Origin: JAHEJJ01 sp965212205
GTDB lineage: Bacteria; Bacteroidota; Bacteroidia; Flavobacteriales; Flavobacteriaceae
Direction: 5' to 3'
Length of the DNA: 64,000 bases
Assembly (NCBI GenBank): GCA_965212205.1
Contig: CBDBUX010000018.1
Span: 1 to 64,000, forward strand
Made by a program: the position numbers and the translations under genes. Shown piece by piece: positions 18,283 to 27,672 of the stretch. The stretch's first letter is position 1. Each line of letters begins with the position of its first letter. Under the pieces are notes generated by a model. It saw only the letters and a list, made by a program, of their open reading frames with translations, was not told the DNA's origin and did no database searches.

Positions 18283-20121
18283 ATGGCAATCAGGATATTT
18301 TGGTGCTTTGTACTTTTTCTTTTTATGACTGAAGCCTCCTCCCAAATAAGCAAAATTGAACCGCCATTTTGGTGGTCTGGGATGCAACGGCCCACACTGG
18401 AGATACTCTTTTATGGTGACGACATCGCTTCTTACCAACCCGATTCTGATGATATCAAAATCAGCAAGGTAGATCGTACCCGGAATCCTAATTACCTTTT
18501 TGTAACGGTGGAAACCACCAGGCAGAAAGCAGGCGCAGTGGTTTTCACATTTAGCAAAGAAAATGCCACCCCGTTTTCCATCAGCTACGAAATACGGGGA
18601 AGGAGGGAAGGTTCAAAGTCCAGAAGCGGATTTGACTCTTCAGATCTGATCTACCTGATCATGCCCGATCGATTTGCCAACGGTGATTCGTCCCGGGATT
18701 CCCATCCGGAAATGCACGAGCATGCGAATCGTTCTGAGTCGGGGGGCAGACATGGAGGAGACCTCAGGGGTATTATCGATAAGCTCGACTATATCGAGAA
18801 TCTTGGGGCGACCACCATTTGGAGTACCCCCATGTGTGAAGACAACGATCCGCAGGGATCATATCATGGTTATGCTCAGAGCGATGTTTATCGGATAGAT
18901 CCCAGAATCGGCACTAATGCAGATTACGCAGAGTTGTCCGGTAAATTGCATCAGCGTGGTATGAAGCTTGTTATGGACTATGTGACCAACCATTGGGGTC
19001 TGGAGCATTGGATTATAAAAGACCTGCCCGATGAAGACTGGGTACATCATTTAAAAGACTATCAACAAACCAATCACAGAATGACTACGCAGATAGACCC
19101 CTACGCATCTGAGCAAGACCTAAAAAACTGTGTTGAGGGATGGTTTGTGCCTACTATGCCCGATCTGAATCAAAGCCAACCCAAGATGCTGACCTATCTG
19201 ATGCAGAACGCCATCTGGTGGATCGAATTTGCCAATCTCGACGGACTGCGAGTAGATACCTACTCCTATAATAACAGGGAAACAATTGCAGAATGGACAA
19301 AGGCGATTATGGATGAGTACCCGTCTTTTAATATTGTAGGTGAGATTTGGATGCACGATCAGGCACAAATTGCATTTTGGCAGAAGAACAGTAAAATAGG
19401 AGAGCTTCAGAACTATAACTCGTATCTGCCGTCTGTTATGGATTTCACCCTGCACGATGCGATTATTGAAGTATTCGATGAACAAGAACCGGCATGGAAT
19501 TCCGGAATGGTCCGGATCTACGAGAATTTTGTCAATGATTTTCTCTATCCCGATACAGAGAATATTATGGTGTTCGCCGAGAATCACGATACACCCAGGA
19601 TCAATGAAATCTATCAGAACATTGCCGACTATAAGATCATCATGTCGCTGATTGCAACTACAAGGGGGATACCCCAGATCTACTATGGCAGCGAAATTGG
19701 AATGAAAGGTCAAAAATCTTTAGGCGATGGAGATATCAGAAAAGATTTTCCCGGAGGATGGCCCGGAGATAAGGCAAATGCGTTTGAACAATCGGGAAGG
19801 GATGAAGTTCAAAACCAGTACTATGATTTCAGTGCTAAACTCTTTAACTGGCGTAAAACTGCTCAGGTAATCCATAAAGGTAAAATGACACAGTATACCC
19901 CGGAGGAAAATGTTTATGTCTATTTCAGGACACTCCCATCGCAATCGGTAATGGTAATACTCAATCCGAATAATGATTCCCGTGAAATTAGCCCCGATCG
20001 GTTTCAGGAAAACATCGAATCTTATACCCCGGGCATCGATATTAACAGCGGTGCGGCGATCGATCTGAGTGAGAAATTTTTAATCCAAGGGAAAACCGCA
20101 TATATTCTGGAGTTAGAATGA
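18283..20121 (+). CDS. Secreted GH13 neopullulanase/cyclomaltodextrinase-like enzyme
   Basis: A 612-residue exported alpha-glucan hydrolase. A signal peptide (ending TEASSQ) precedes an N-terminal immunoglobulin-like domain of the cyclomaltodextrinase type (PPFWWSGMQRPTLEILFYG). The GH13 barrel has region I VMDYVTNH, region II GLRVDTYSY (nucleophile Asp), region III VGEIWM (acid/base Glu) and region IV FAENHDTPR. This layout matches SusA-type periplasmic neopullulanases, which cut imported maltodextrins to smaller sugars for the phosphorylase. It is part of the lacI-pgmB-GH65 operon; its stop overlaps the next gene by four bases (ATGA). Confidence 0.93.
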   Translation: MAIRIFWCFVLFLFMTEASSQISKIEPPFWWSGMQRPTLEILFYGDDIASYQPDSDDIKISKVDRTRNPNYLFVTVETTRQKAGAVVFTFSKENATPFSISYEIRGRREGSKSRSGFDSSDLIYLIMPDRFANGDSSRDSHPEMHEHANRSESGGRHGGDLRGIIDKLDYIENLGATTIWSTPMCEDNDPQGSYHGYAQSDVYRIDPRIGTNADYAELSGKLHQRGMKLVMDYVTNHWGLEHWIIKDLPDEDWVHHLKDYQQTNHRMTTQIDPYASEQDLKNCVEGWFVPTMPDLNQSQPKMLTYLMQNAIWWIEFANLDGLRVDTYSYNNRETIAEWTKAIMDEYPSFNIVGEIWMHDQAQIAFWQKNSKIGELQNYNSYLPSVMDFTLHDAIIEVFDEQEPAWNSGMVRIYENFVNDFLYPDTENIMVFAENHDTPRINEIYQNIADYKIIMSLIATTRGIPQIYYGSEIGMKGQKSLGDGDIRKDFPGGWPGDKANAFEQSGRDEVQNQYYDFSAKLFNWRKTAQVIHKGKMTQYTPEENVYVYFRTLPSQSVMVILNPNNDSREISPDRFQENIESYTPGIDINSGAAIDLSEKFLIQGKTAYILELE

Positions 20122-22029
20122 CAAAATCAGCCGTCACATCTCTAATGAACACGATGAATCGAATAAGGACCGTAGGTTTAAGTATACTCTTAATGGGTGG
20201 ATTAGCTTGCGGAAAAAAAGAAAAAGAGAATAAATCTATGGACCTGAAGCAGAATTCAGAAAGAAAAGAAGTGATCTACCAGGTGTTCACAAGGCTTTTT
20301 GGTAATACAAATACCAATAATAAACCCTGGGGGACATTGGAGGAAAATGGAGTAGGCAAATTTTCTGACTTCACACAAAATGCTCTCCAGGAAATTAGCG
20401 ATCTGGGCATTACCTATATCTGGTATACCGGGATTCCTCATCATGCGCTGATCACAGATTATTCGGACTTTGGTATCTCCAACGACGACCCTGATGTGGT
20501 TAAAGGCAGGGCCGGATCGCCTTATGCTGTGAAGGACTATTATAATGTAAACCCCGACCTGGCCGATGATCCTGCCCGCCGTCTGGAAGAGTTCAAGGCA
20601 CTAGTTGAACGCAGTCATAAGGCTGGCCTGAAAGTTCTTATCGATATTGTTCCGAATCATGTAGCCCGCAACTATGATGGGAGGTCAACACCGGAAGGGA
20701 GCGAAGTATTTGGAGCTTCCGATGATACCTCAGTAGAATATAAACGAGACAATAATTTCTATTATATACCTGGCGAGGCTTTTGAAGTACCTGATGGCCA
20801 TAATGGATACAGACCCCTAGGAGGCGAGGAACATCCACTTTCGGACGGTAAGTTCGAGGAAATACCTGCTAAATGGACAGGCAACGGTTCCCGAGCGGCA
20901 AAACCCGGCTTTAACGACTGGTACGAAACCGTTAAAATTAACTATGGGATTACACCGGATGGTAATGCTGAATTCGATCTTTTACCCGATGATTATGCCG
21001 ATAAAGAATTTGGCGAGCATTACCGGTTTTGGAAAGATAAAGATGTGCCTGATTCCTGGAAAAAGTTTAGAGAGATTGCGCTTTACTGGCTCGATATGGG
21101 AGTAGATGGCTTCAGGTTCGATATGGCCGAAATGGTGCCGGTTGAGTTTTGGAGCTATCTGAACTCGAACATCAAACATAAAAACGCTGAGGCGATGTTG
21201 GTGGCAGAGGTTTATAACCCTGCACTTTATCGGGATTATATCTTTAAGGGGAAGATGGATTATCTCTATGATAAGGTAGAGTTGTACGATAGTATAAAAC
21301 ATATCATGCAGGGTCATGGATGGACCGATCATATTCCTGTGGTTCAAAAAGGACTGGCCGACATAGAACACCATATGCTTCACTTCCTGGAGAACCATGA
21401 TGAACAGCGTATTGCCAGTCCGGATTTTGCCGGAGATGCCCATAAGGCAAAACCCGCAATGGTGGTATCGGCCACCATCAGTACTTCTCCTACCATGATT
21501 TATTTCGGACAAGAAGTGGGAGAACCCGGTGCAGAGAATGCCGGCTTTGGTGCTCCAACCCGTACTTCAATCTTCGATTATATAGGAGTACCTCATTATC
21601 AGCGTTGGGTAAATGATAAAAAATTTGATGGGGGGCAACTCACCGAAGAGGAAAAAGAACTTAGAGATTTCTATAAACGTTTACTGAATTTTACAATTTC
21701 CAGCGAGGCCCTGATGGGACGTTACGAGGAAATCCATTTTTACAATAAAGAAAACACTGTAGGTTACGACCATCGGGTACTGTCTTTTGTGCGGTGGACA
21801 CAGGAAGAAAAAACTTCTGGTCCTTACCAATTTCGACAAGAAGCAGGCCTATAACCTCAATCTTAAGATTCCTCCGGCGGTTATTTCAGAATGGGGATTA
21901 ACCGATGGTCAATATGAAATGGAAGATGTCCTTTATGGGAAAAAGGCCAACTTAATGGTCCGGGCTAAGCAGGGAAGTCTTCAGATTTCTCTTCCTCCTT
22001 TAGAGTCGTACATATTAAAACTTAAATAA
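20118..22029 (+). pseudogene. GH13 alpha-amylase lipoprotein, frameshifted near the 3' end
   Basis: A GH13 hydrolase with a lipoprotein signal (LSILLMGGLAC), so probably anchored outside the cytoplasm like SusG-type amylases. All four GH13 regions are present: LIDIVPNH, GFRFDMAEM, LVAEVYN and FLENHDEQR. The first frame stops at 21854 after ..WTQEEKTSG. Just before that, an A6 run (21808-21813) shifts the frame. With one A fewer the protein reads WTQEEKLLVLTNFDKK and continues to 22029 with a normal C-terminal beta domain, about 636 residues in all. The catalytic core is upstream of the lesion, so even the truncated form might fold. The start may be ATG 20118, overlapping the previous stop, or ATG 20154 nearer the signal peptide. 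A sequencing error is as likely as a true mutation. Confidence 0.85.
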
Positions 22030-22032
22030 AAA

Positions 22033-22061
22033 ACGGGCCTTCGTTATCTTACGAGACCCGT
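22033..22061. terminator. Terminator hairpin between convergent genes
   Basis: An interrupted stem (ACGGG..TCGT, loop TATCTT, ACGA..CCCGT) with an A run before and TCTTT after. It lies four bases past the GH13 stop and 24 before the convergent membrane-protein gene, so it may terminate transcription from both sides. Confidence 0.7.
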
Positions 22062-22084
22062 CTTTAGTTGGTTGCTTATATAGG

Positions 22085-22513
22085 TTAGTTTGAAGCTGTT
22101 TTAGGCGCGGCGGCCTTATAGGCAATACCGATTACCGCGCCAATTAGGGCGAAGAAAACCAGATTGACAACCGCATCGGTCAGGTGGCCTGTAAGGTCCA
22201 TCATTGTTGATGTCGCATACCATAAAAGGCTATAGGAAATACCTGCGAAAACGCCTATCCAGAGACCAAAATTAAATCCGGATCCAGCTCCATAATTTCC
22301 ACCAGCCCATTTACTGTAAATCGTACTCAAGGCAAATGATCCGATGATATGGCTTACGATCAGGAAACCGAAATTAGGTGCTTCCCTCATTACATCAGTA
22401 ATGGTATGTCCTTCATAGTAATCCACCAAGGCTATACCCCAGATTAAATAACCAAGAATAAACATGGTAAGCGCACCAGCAAGTGTTGCGAGTAAATTTT
22501 GTTTGGTAAACAT
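22085..22513 (-). CDS. Small four-helix membrane protein, unknown function
   Basis: A 142-residue protein with four hydrophobic segments: about residues 8-28, 50-66, 85-102 and 115-133. I start it at ATG 22513 (MFTKQNLLATLAGALTMFIL) because the 14 in-frame upstream codons look non-coding. Between the first two helices is a charged loop (DYYEGHTITDVMREAP), and glycines are frequent in the third region (GGNYGAGSGFNFGLWIG). It ends AAPKTASN. I do not recognise a family with certainty; small integral membrane proteins of this layout are common and uncharacterised in Flavobacteriaceae. It is monocistronic, and a possible -7 element TATCTTTG lies 30 bases upstream (22544-22551). Confidence 0.72.
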   Translation of the reverse strand: MFTKQNLLATLAGALTMFILGYLIWGIALVDYYEGHTITDVMREAPNFGFLIVSHIIGSFALSTIYSKWAGGNYGAGSGFNFGLWIGVFAGISYSLLWYATSTMMDLTGHLTDAVVNLVFFALIGAVIGIAYKAAAPKTASN

Positions 22514-22716
22514 AGTTTGAAAGTTAATTGGTTGATAATATGACAAAGATATCAAATAAAAATTATCATATTAATAATTATATGTTTATATAATGATTAT
22601 TGTCTAATCTGAACTTAGGGAAAAATACCCTGGATCTTCTCCTATTGCATTATATTATTTGAACTGAAATCGTATTTTTACCATCATTTCAACAATTAAA
22701 CAGACTATTAGAATTC

Positions 22717-23472
22717 ATGAAGAAATTGAGTTATATACTTGCTTTTTTGTTTATTGGGGCCATCTCACTAAATTGTTCGAACAGCATGAAAGAACCACTT
22801 GTTATTGGTCATAGGGGTGCGATGGGTCATGAAACCGAAAATACTCTGGCCTCTGTTCAAAAAGCGCTGGATCTTGGTGTAGATATGATTGAGATCGACG
22901 TATTCAGAATCAGGAGCGGTGAGATAATGGTATTTCACGACAAAACTGTAGATCGTTTGTCTAACGGTGGAGGAGATATTGAACAGTATAATGTGGTAGA
23001 CGCCAAGAATCTGATCCTCCAAGGAAACCACAGAATTCCAACGCTTCAGGATGTATTGAAACTGGTCGATAAAAAGGCGATGCTCAACATTGAACTAAAA
23101 GGTGCCAAAACATCGGATCGCGTAAACTTTATTACCGGGAGGTATATTAAGAATCAGGGTTGGACACTGGATCAGTTCCTGATCTCAAGTTTTAACTGGC
23201 AGGAGCTGGGTGAATTTAGGAAAATGAACCAGGATATTGGCATTGCCGTGCTTACAGATGGCGATCCATTAGAAGCAATTCCTATCGCCAAAGAACTCAA
23301 TGCGGTGGCGATAAATCCCGACTACCGAACTTTAGACAAGAGCAAGGTTAATGCTATTCATCAGGCCGGATTTAAGGTATATACCTGGACGGTCAATGAT
23401 CCTGAAGAGATTGAGAAACTGAAGAAAATGGGGGTCGACGGTATCTTTTCCGATTATCCCGAGCGGATATAG
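22717..23472 (+). CDS. Glycerophosphodiester phosphodiesterase, lipoprotein
   Basis: Hydrolyses deacylated phospholipid headgroups (glycerophosphodiesters) to glycerol 3-phosphate and an alcohol. The 251-residue protein has a lipoprotein signal (FLFIGAISLNC), so it acts outside the cytoplasm. The GDPD barrel shows GHRGAMGHETENTLAS with the catalytic His, EIDVFR and VFHDKTVDR with metal ligands and the second His, and NIELKG. The C-terminal YTWTVNDPEEIEKLKKMGVD is also typical. It is followed after two bases by a flavoprotein gene. Together with nearby glpF and glpK it may support glycerol or glycerophosphate scavenging. Confidence 0.92.
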   Translation: MKKLSYILAFLFIGAISLNCSNSMKEPLVIGHRGAMGHETENTLASVQKALDLGVDMIEIDVFRIRSGEIMVFHDKTVDRLSNGGGDIEQYNVVDAKNLILQGNHRIPTLQDVLKLVDKKAMLNIELKGAKTSDRVNFITGRYIKNQGWTLDQFLISSFNWQELGEFRKMNQDIGIAVLTDGDPLEAIPIAKELNAVAINPDYRTLDKSKVNAIHQAGFKVYTWTVNDPEEIEKLKKMGVDGIFSDYPERI

Positions 23473-23474
23473 AA

Positions 23475-24767
23475 ATGTATGATGTAATTATTGTCGGAGG
23501 TGGGGCAGCCGGCTTTTATGGCGCCTTACATATTGCCGAAGGAGCACCACATCTCAAAATTGCTATTTTAGAGAAAGGACGAAAAGTACTGGAAAAGGTT
23601 AAGGTTTCTGGTGGCGGCCGTTGCAACCTTACCAATGCCACTATTGATCCCCAATTGCTAGTACAGTATTACCCCAGGGGCTCCAAAGAACTACTTGGCC
23701 CATTTTACATCCATGGTAGCCGCGATACAACTTCATATTTTGAGAATAAAGGTATTGGCCTAAAAACAGAAAAAGATGGGAGGATCTTTCCGATAACGAA
23801 CGATTCCAAGACCATAATCGATTTTTTCCTGAATAAAACCCGGGAGCTCGGTATTGAAATTTTAAAAAATATGCCTGTCCTGGATATTATCCCAGCCAGA
23901 CAACCGGAAACACAGCCCGAACCGCTTTGGCAGGTTGTGAGTAAGCATCGAACGATCGCAGCTAAAATCGTTATGATTACTACCGGGGGTAATTCAAAGA
24001 TATGGTCAATGCTGGGACAAAAAGGATATCACATAGTCTTGCCTGTGCCTTCCCTTTTCAGTTTTAATATTAAGGATGAGCGGATTTCAGGCCTGCAGGG
24101 TATAAGCCTTAATGCAAGGGTAAAAGTACTGAGACCCAATCATGGGAACAGGGAATTATCCATCGGTCTGAAAAGTTGGTCAAAGGCAAAAGGCACATTA
24201 ACGGCAGAAGCTCCACTTCTTATTACACATTGGGGATTAAGCGGCCCGGCGATCTTAAAACTATCTGCATGGGGGGCTCGTGAACTCTTTGATTGTGGAT
24301 ATCGTTTTCGCATTCAGGTGAATTGGATTCCCGATTATCATGCGAACAGTGTAGTGGAGGTATTGAAGAAAATAAAATCTGTAGATGCTTCCAAGACAGT
24401 TTTCAGAACCCAGGCATTTGACATTCCGAAAAAGTTATGGGGGAAACTGGTAAAAGTTTCAGGGGTGAGCTCTTCGCTTACCTGGGCTGAAATGAGCAAC
24501 CATAAGATCGAAAGCTTAGCCGCCATGCTATGCGCATCCGAATTCGAAGTGAGCGGGAAAAGTACCAATAAAGAGGAATTTGTTACTGCAGGGGGAGTAG
24601 ATTTAAAACAAATAGATTTTAAGACGTTTGAAAGTAAATTACATTCTCAACTCTATTTTGCAGGAGAGGTGCTCAATATAGACGGTATCACAGGAGGTTT
24701 TAACTTTCAATCGGCCTGGACCGGATCTTACATTGCGGCCAAGGCAATAGTCTCAAACAGTCAGTAA
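23475..24767 (+). CDS. HI0933/BaiN-type flavoprotein, predicted NAD(P)/FAD oxidoreductase
   Basis: A 430-residue cytoplasmic flavoprotein of the YhiN/HI0933 family. The FAD dinucleotide fold is IIVGGGAAGFYGALHIAE, followed by the family signature KVSGGGRCNLTN. The C-terminus carries the second FAD-contact block GEVLNIDGITGGFNFQSAW. Members of this family are widespread, and only a few (bile-acid-modifying BaiN) have an assigned reaction, so substrate is unknown. It starts two bases after the GDPD gene and overlaps the convergent glpF by 15 bases at the 3' end. Confidence 0.9.
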   Translation: MYDVIIVGGGAAGFYGALHIAEGAPHLKIAILEKGRKVLEKVKVSGGGRCNLTNATIDPQLLVQYYPRGSKELLGPFYIHGSRDTTSYFENKGIGLKTEKDGRIFPITNDSKTIIDFFLNKTRELGIEILKNMPVLDIIPARQPETQPEPLWQVVSKHRTIAAKIVMITTGGNSKIWSMLGQKGYHIVLPVPSLFSFNIKDERISGLQGISLNARVKVLRPNHGNRELSIGLKSWSKAKGTLTAEAPLLITHWGLSGPAILKLSAWGARELFDCGYRFRIQVNWIPDYHANSVVEVLKKIKSVDASKTVFRTQAFDIPKKLWGKLVKVSGVSSSLTWAEMSNHKIESLAAMLCASEFEVSGKSTNKEEFVTAGGVDLKQIDFKTFESKLHSQLYFAGEVLNIDGITGGFNFQSAWTGSYIAAKAIVSNSQ

Positions 24768-25487
24768 ATGACTGGCAAGGGCCGCCAGGAGACCACCCAA
24801 GAAAGGCCCGATTACCGGTATCCAGCTATATCCCCAGTTATTGCCGCCTTTCCCTTTGATCGGCAGAAGAGCATGTATTATTCTGGGCCCGAGATCGCGG
24901 GCAGGATTTATAGAATAACCCGTTGTTCCTCCTAAAGATATACCTATCGACCAAACCACAAGAGCCACCGGAAGTGCTCCTAATGAGCCCAGTCCGATCA
25001 CGGAATCTGAATCGAGTATCGAGGCATCGGTAAAAAATAATACTGCAAAAACCAGTACAAATGTGCCGGTAACTTCGCCCAGCAAATTCAGTGTTGAATT
25101 GGGAATGGCAGGGGCAGTGCTAAACACTGCTAGTTTTAAATCTTTGTCCTCCGTCCGGTTGAAATGATCTCGATAATTCAGCCAGATCAGAAATGCTGCC
25201 AGCATTGCCCCAATAAATTGCCCTGCCAAATATAGGGCTACACTGCTCCATGGGAATACTCCGGCTGCCGCTAAGCCGATGGTAACCGCAGGATTAATAT
25301 GCGCGCCACTATAGGGCGAAGCTATTACCACGGCAACATACACCGCCATAGCCCAACCTGTGGTGATCAACATCCAGCTACCGCTGTTGTTTCCTTTGGT
25401 GTCTTTTAATACCACGTTAGCATTGACCCCACATCCCAATAGTATGAGGATAAAAGTGCCGATGATTTCCGATACAAAAGGTGTCAT
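24753..25487 (-). CDS. glpF: Glycerol facilitator, MIP/aquaporin family
   Basis: An inner-membrane channel of 244 residues with six membrane helices and the two half-helix NPA motifs, GAHINPAVTIG and GYSINPARDLGPRI. Asp after the second NPA (NPARD) is typical of glycerol channels rather than strict aquaporins. It lies nine bases downstream of glycerol kinase and is therefore in one operon with it. The channel brings in glycerol, and the kinase traps it as glycerol 3-phosphate. Confidence 0.94.
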   Translation of the reverse strand: MTPFVSEIIGTFILILLGCGVNANVVLKDTKGNNSGSWMLITTGWAMAVYVAVVIASPYSGAHINPAVTIGLAAAGVFPWSSVALYLAGQFIGAMLAAFLIWLNYRDHFNRTEDKDLKLAVFSTAPAIPNSTLNLLGEVTGTFVLVFAVLFFTDASILDSDSVIGLGSLGALPVALVVWSIGISLGGTTGYSINPARDLGPRIIHALLPIKGKGGNNWGYSWIPVIGPFLGGLLAALASHLLTV

Positions 25488-25496
25488 ATTGCTTTA

Positions 25497-26990
25497 TTAT
25501 TTAGTTGTCCAATGTTGTAGCGCATCTATCGCTTTATACCATCCCCTTATTGATTCTTCTATGGAATCCCGGTTGGTGGTGGGAGTGAAACGAACATCTG
25601 TCTGCCAAAGTTTTTGTATTTCCTCCAGATCCTGCCAATAACCAACGGCTAGCCCTGCCAGGAAAGCCGCACCCATAACGGTAGTCTCAATTATTTTTGG
25701 TCTGATAGTGGCCGTGTTGAGAACATCGGCCTGGATTTGCATCAGCAGATCGTTGATAGTAGCCCCGCCATCGACCCGAAGTTCTTTAATGGCAATCCCC
25801 GAATCGGCCTCCATTGCTTTAAGAATATCCATGGTTTGATATGCGATAGATTCAAGTGCAGCCCTCGCGATATGGGCATCCGTACTTCCGCGTGTTAGTC
25901 CGAAAATGGTTCCTTTTGCATGTTGATTCCAGTGAGGTGCCCCCAGGCCTGCAAAAGCCGGTACAAAGTAGACGCCTTCCGAACTCGTTACCGAGCTTGC
26001 AAGTTGTTCCACCTCCGAGGAGGATTTGATAATTTTCAAGCTATCGCGTAGCCACTGAACAACAGCACCTGCGATAAAGATACTGCCCTCAAGCACGTAA
26101 GTTGTTTTGCCACCGATTTGCCAGCCTACAGATGTAAGCAGGTTATTTCTGGAAACAATAGGTTGCTCTCCTATATTCATCAACATAAAACACCCGGTTC
26201 CATAGGTGTTTTTAACCATGCCCTGCTGAGTACACATCTGACCGAATAATGCAGCTTGTTGATCCCCGGCAATACCGGCAATGGGTATTTTGCTGGCAAA
26301 GAGACCATCGGCGGTATGGCCATAGACTTCGCTGGACTGCTTTACTGCAGGTAGTATTGAGCGTGGTATTTCAAAAAGATCTAAGAGTTCATCGTCCCAG
26401 CTTAAGGAATTGATATTAAAAAATAGTGTACGACAGGCATTGGTAACATCGGTGATATGCAGTTCACCTTTGCTGAGATTCCAGATAAGCCAGGTATCGA
26501 TAGTCCCCATAAGCAGTTCACCGGCTTCTGCTTTTGCCCTGGCGCCGTCCACATTGTCGAGGATCCACTTCACCTTGGTGCCAGAGAAATAAGCGTCGAT
26601 AACCAGGCCTGTTTTTTCCCTGATCATGGGGCCCTTGCCATCTTTTTTTAGTTGGTCACAATAGTCGGCCGTTCTTTTGTCTTGCCAAACAATGGCGTTG
26701 TAAATGGGTTTACCTGTTTTTTTATCCCACAATACTACTGTTTCGCGCTGGTTAGTAATTCCTATGGCTGCTATTTGTTTAGCCACCAGTCCTGTTTTAG
26801 TCACTGCTTCGGCGGCCATTCCCACCTGCGTTGACCAAATTTCCAATGCATCGTGCTCTACCCAGCCCGGTTCTGGAAAATATTGAGTGAATTCTTTTTG
26901 TGCTGTGGAGACAATTGAGCCTTTTCGATCAAATACCAGGGCACGACAACTTGTAGTACCCTGATCTAGGGCGATAATATATTGATCCAT
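25497..26990 (-). CDS. glpK: Glycerol kinase
   Basis: ATP-dependent phosphorylation of glycerol to glycerol 3-phosphate. The 497-residue FGGY kinase starts YIIALDQGTTSCRALVFD (phosphate-binding loop), has the glycerol-binding EPGWVEHD and GITNQRETVVLWD, the catalytic-region IAGDQQAALFGQ, and the C-terminal GGATINDLLMQIQADVL. All are glycerol-kinase-specific. It heads the glpK-glpF pair. No glycerol 3-phosphate dehydrogenase is in the window. Confidence 0.97.
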   Translation of the reverse strand: MDQYIIALDQGTTSCRALVFDRKGSIVSTAQKEFTQYFPEPGWVEHDALEIWSTQVGMAAEAVTKTGLVAKQIAAIGITNQRETVVLWDKKTGKPIYNAIVWQDKRTADYCDQLKKDGKGPMIREKTGLVIDAYFSGTKVKWILDNVDGARAKAEAGELLMGTIDTWLIWNLSKGELHITDVTNACRTLFFNINSLSWDDELLDLFEIPRSILPAVKQSSEVYGHTADGLFASKIPIAGIAGDQQAALFGQMCTQQGMVKNTYGTGCFMLMNIGEQPIVSRNNLLTSVGWQIGGKTTYVLEGSIFIAGAVVQWLRDSLKIIKSSSEVEQLASSVTSSEGVYFVPAFAGLGAPHWNQHAKGTIFGLTRGSTDAHIARAALESIAYQTMDILKAMEADSGIAIKELRVDGGATINDLLMQIQADVLNTATIRPKIIETTVMGAAFLAGLAVGYWQDLEEIQKLWQTDVRFTPTTNRDSIEESIRGWYKAIDALQHWTTK

Positions 26991-27117
26991 ACCGAGAGCT
27001 TTGTGAATTGAATGGTTTTAGTGAGAAGAGATAAATGTAAACGAATTATTTCAATATGCATAATACTTGTATAACAAGACCAGGATTCGCTTATATTGCT
27101 TGATCAAAAACTTGATC

Positions 27118-27657
27118 ATGCCGGTCTATATTGCATTGCTAAGAGGGATCAATGTTGGCGGCCATAAAAAAATAATTATGGCCGACCTGAGAAACCACTT
27201 ATCACAATGGGGATTTCAGGATGTACAAACCTATATACAGAGTGGTAATATTATTTTTAATTCAAAGGCAACCGAAGTCGAAGAACTGTCGCGCAGAATT
27301 AAGGCGGGGATATTTAATGCCTATGGATTCGAGATCGCCGTATGGGTAGGCGAGCGTACAGATTTCATTCGTATTGCAGGTCAGAACCCATATAAAAATA
27401 CGGGTGAAGCTGGCCAAAAGGTATATTTTATTTTTCTTACTCACCCTCCCGATTCAAATCTCGCAAACAAACTCCAACTTGTTGAGTTCGATACTGAGGA
27501 ATTCACCATCACCAAAGATTGCATCTTTCTTCATTGCAAAAACGGTTACGGGAAAGCCAAGTGCACCAATAGTTTTTTTGAAGCGGGATTAAAAGTCAAA
27601 ACTACCGCAAGGAATTTCAGGACGGTTAACAAGCTCATTGAACTCTCAGGCAGCTAA
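27118..27657 (+). CDS. DUF1697 family protein
   Basis: A 179-residue cytoplasmic protein. The start ATG 27118 is chosen because the family begins directly with MPVYIALLRGINVGGHKKI; an in-frame ATG 17 codons upstream adds sequence that does not fit. Family hallmarks include YIQSGNIIFNS and the C-terminal CTNSFFEAGLKVKTTARNFRTVNKL. The biochemical role of DUF1697 proteins is unknown. It stands alone between glpK (divergent) and tspO (convergent). Confidence 0.88.
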   Translation: MPVYIALLRGINVGGHKKIIMADLRNHLSQWGFQDVQTYIQSGNIIFNSKATEVEELSRRIKAGIFNAYGFEIAVWVGERTDFIRIAGQNPYKNTGEAGQKVYFIFLTHPPDSNLANKLQLVEFDTEEFTITKDCIFLHCKNGYGKAKCTNSFFEAGLKVKTTARNFRTVNKLIELSGS

Positions 27658-27672
27658 TTATTGGATCATGTG

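Noticed and set aside
19120..19713. 197-codon antisense frame inside the GH13 gene
   Set aside because: Cysteine- and isoleucine-rich shadow of the GH13 reading frame, with no family match.
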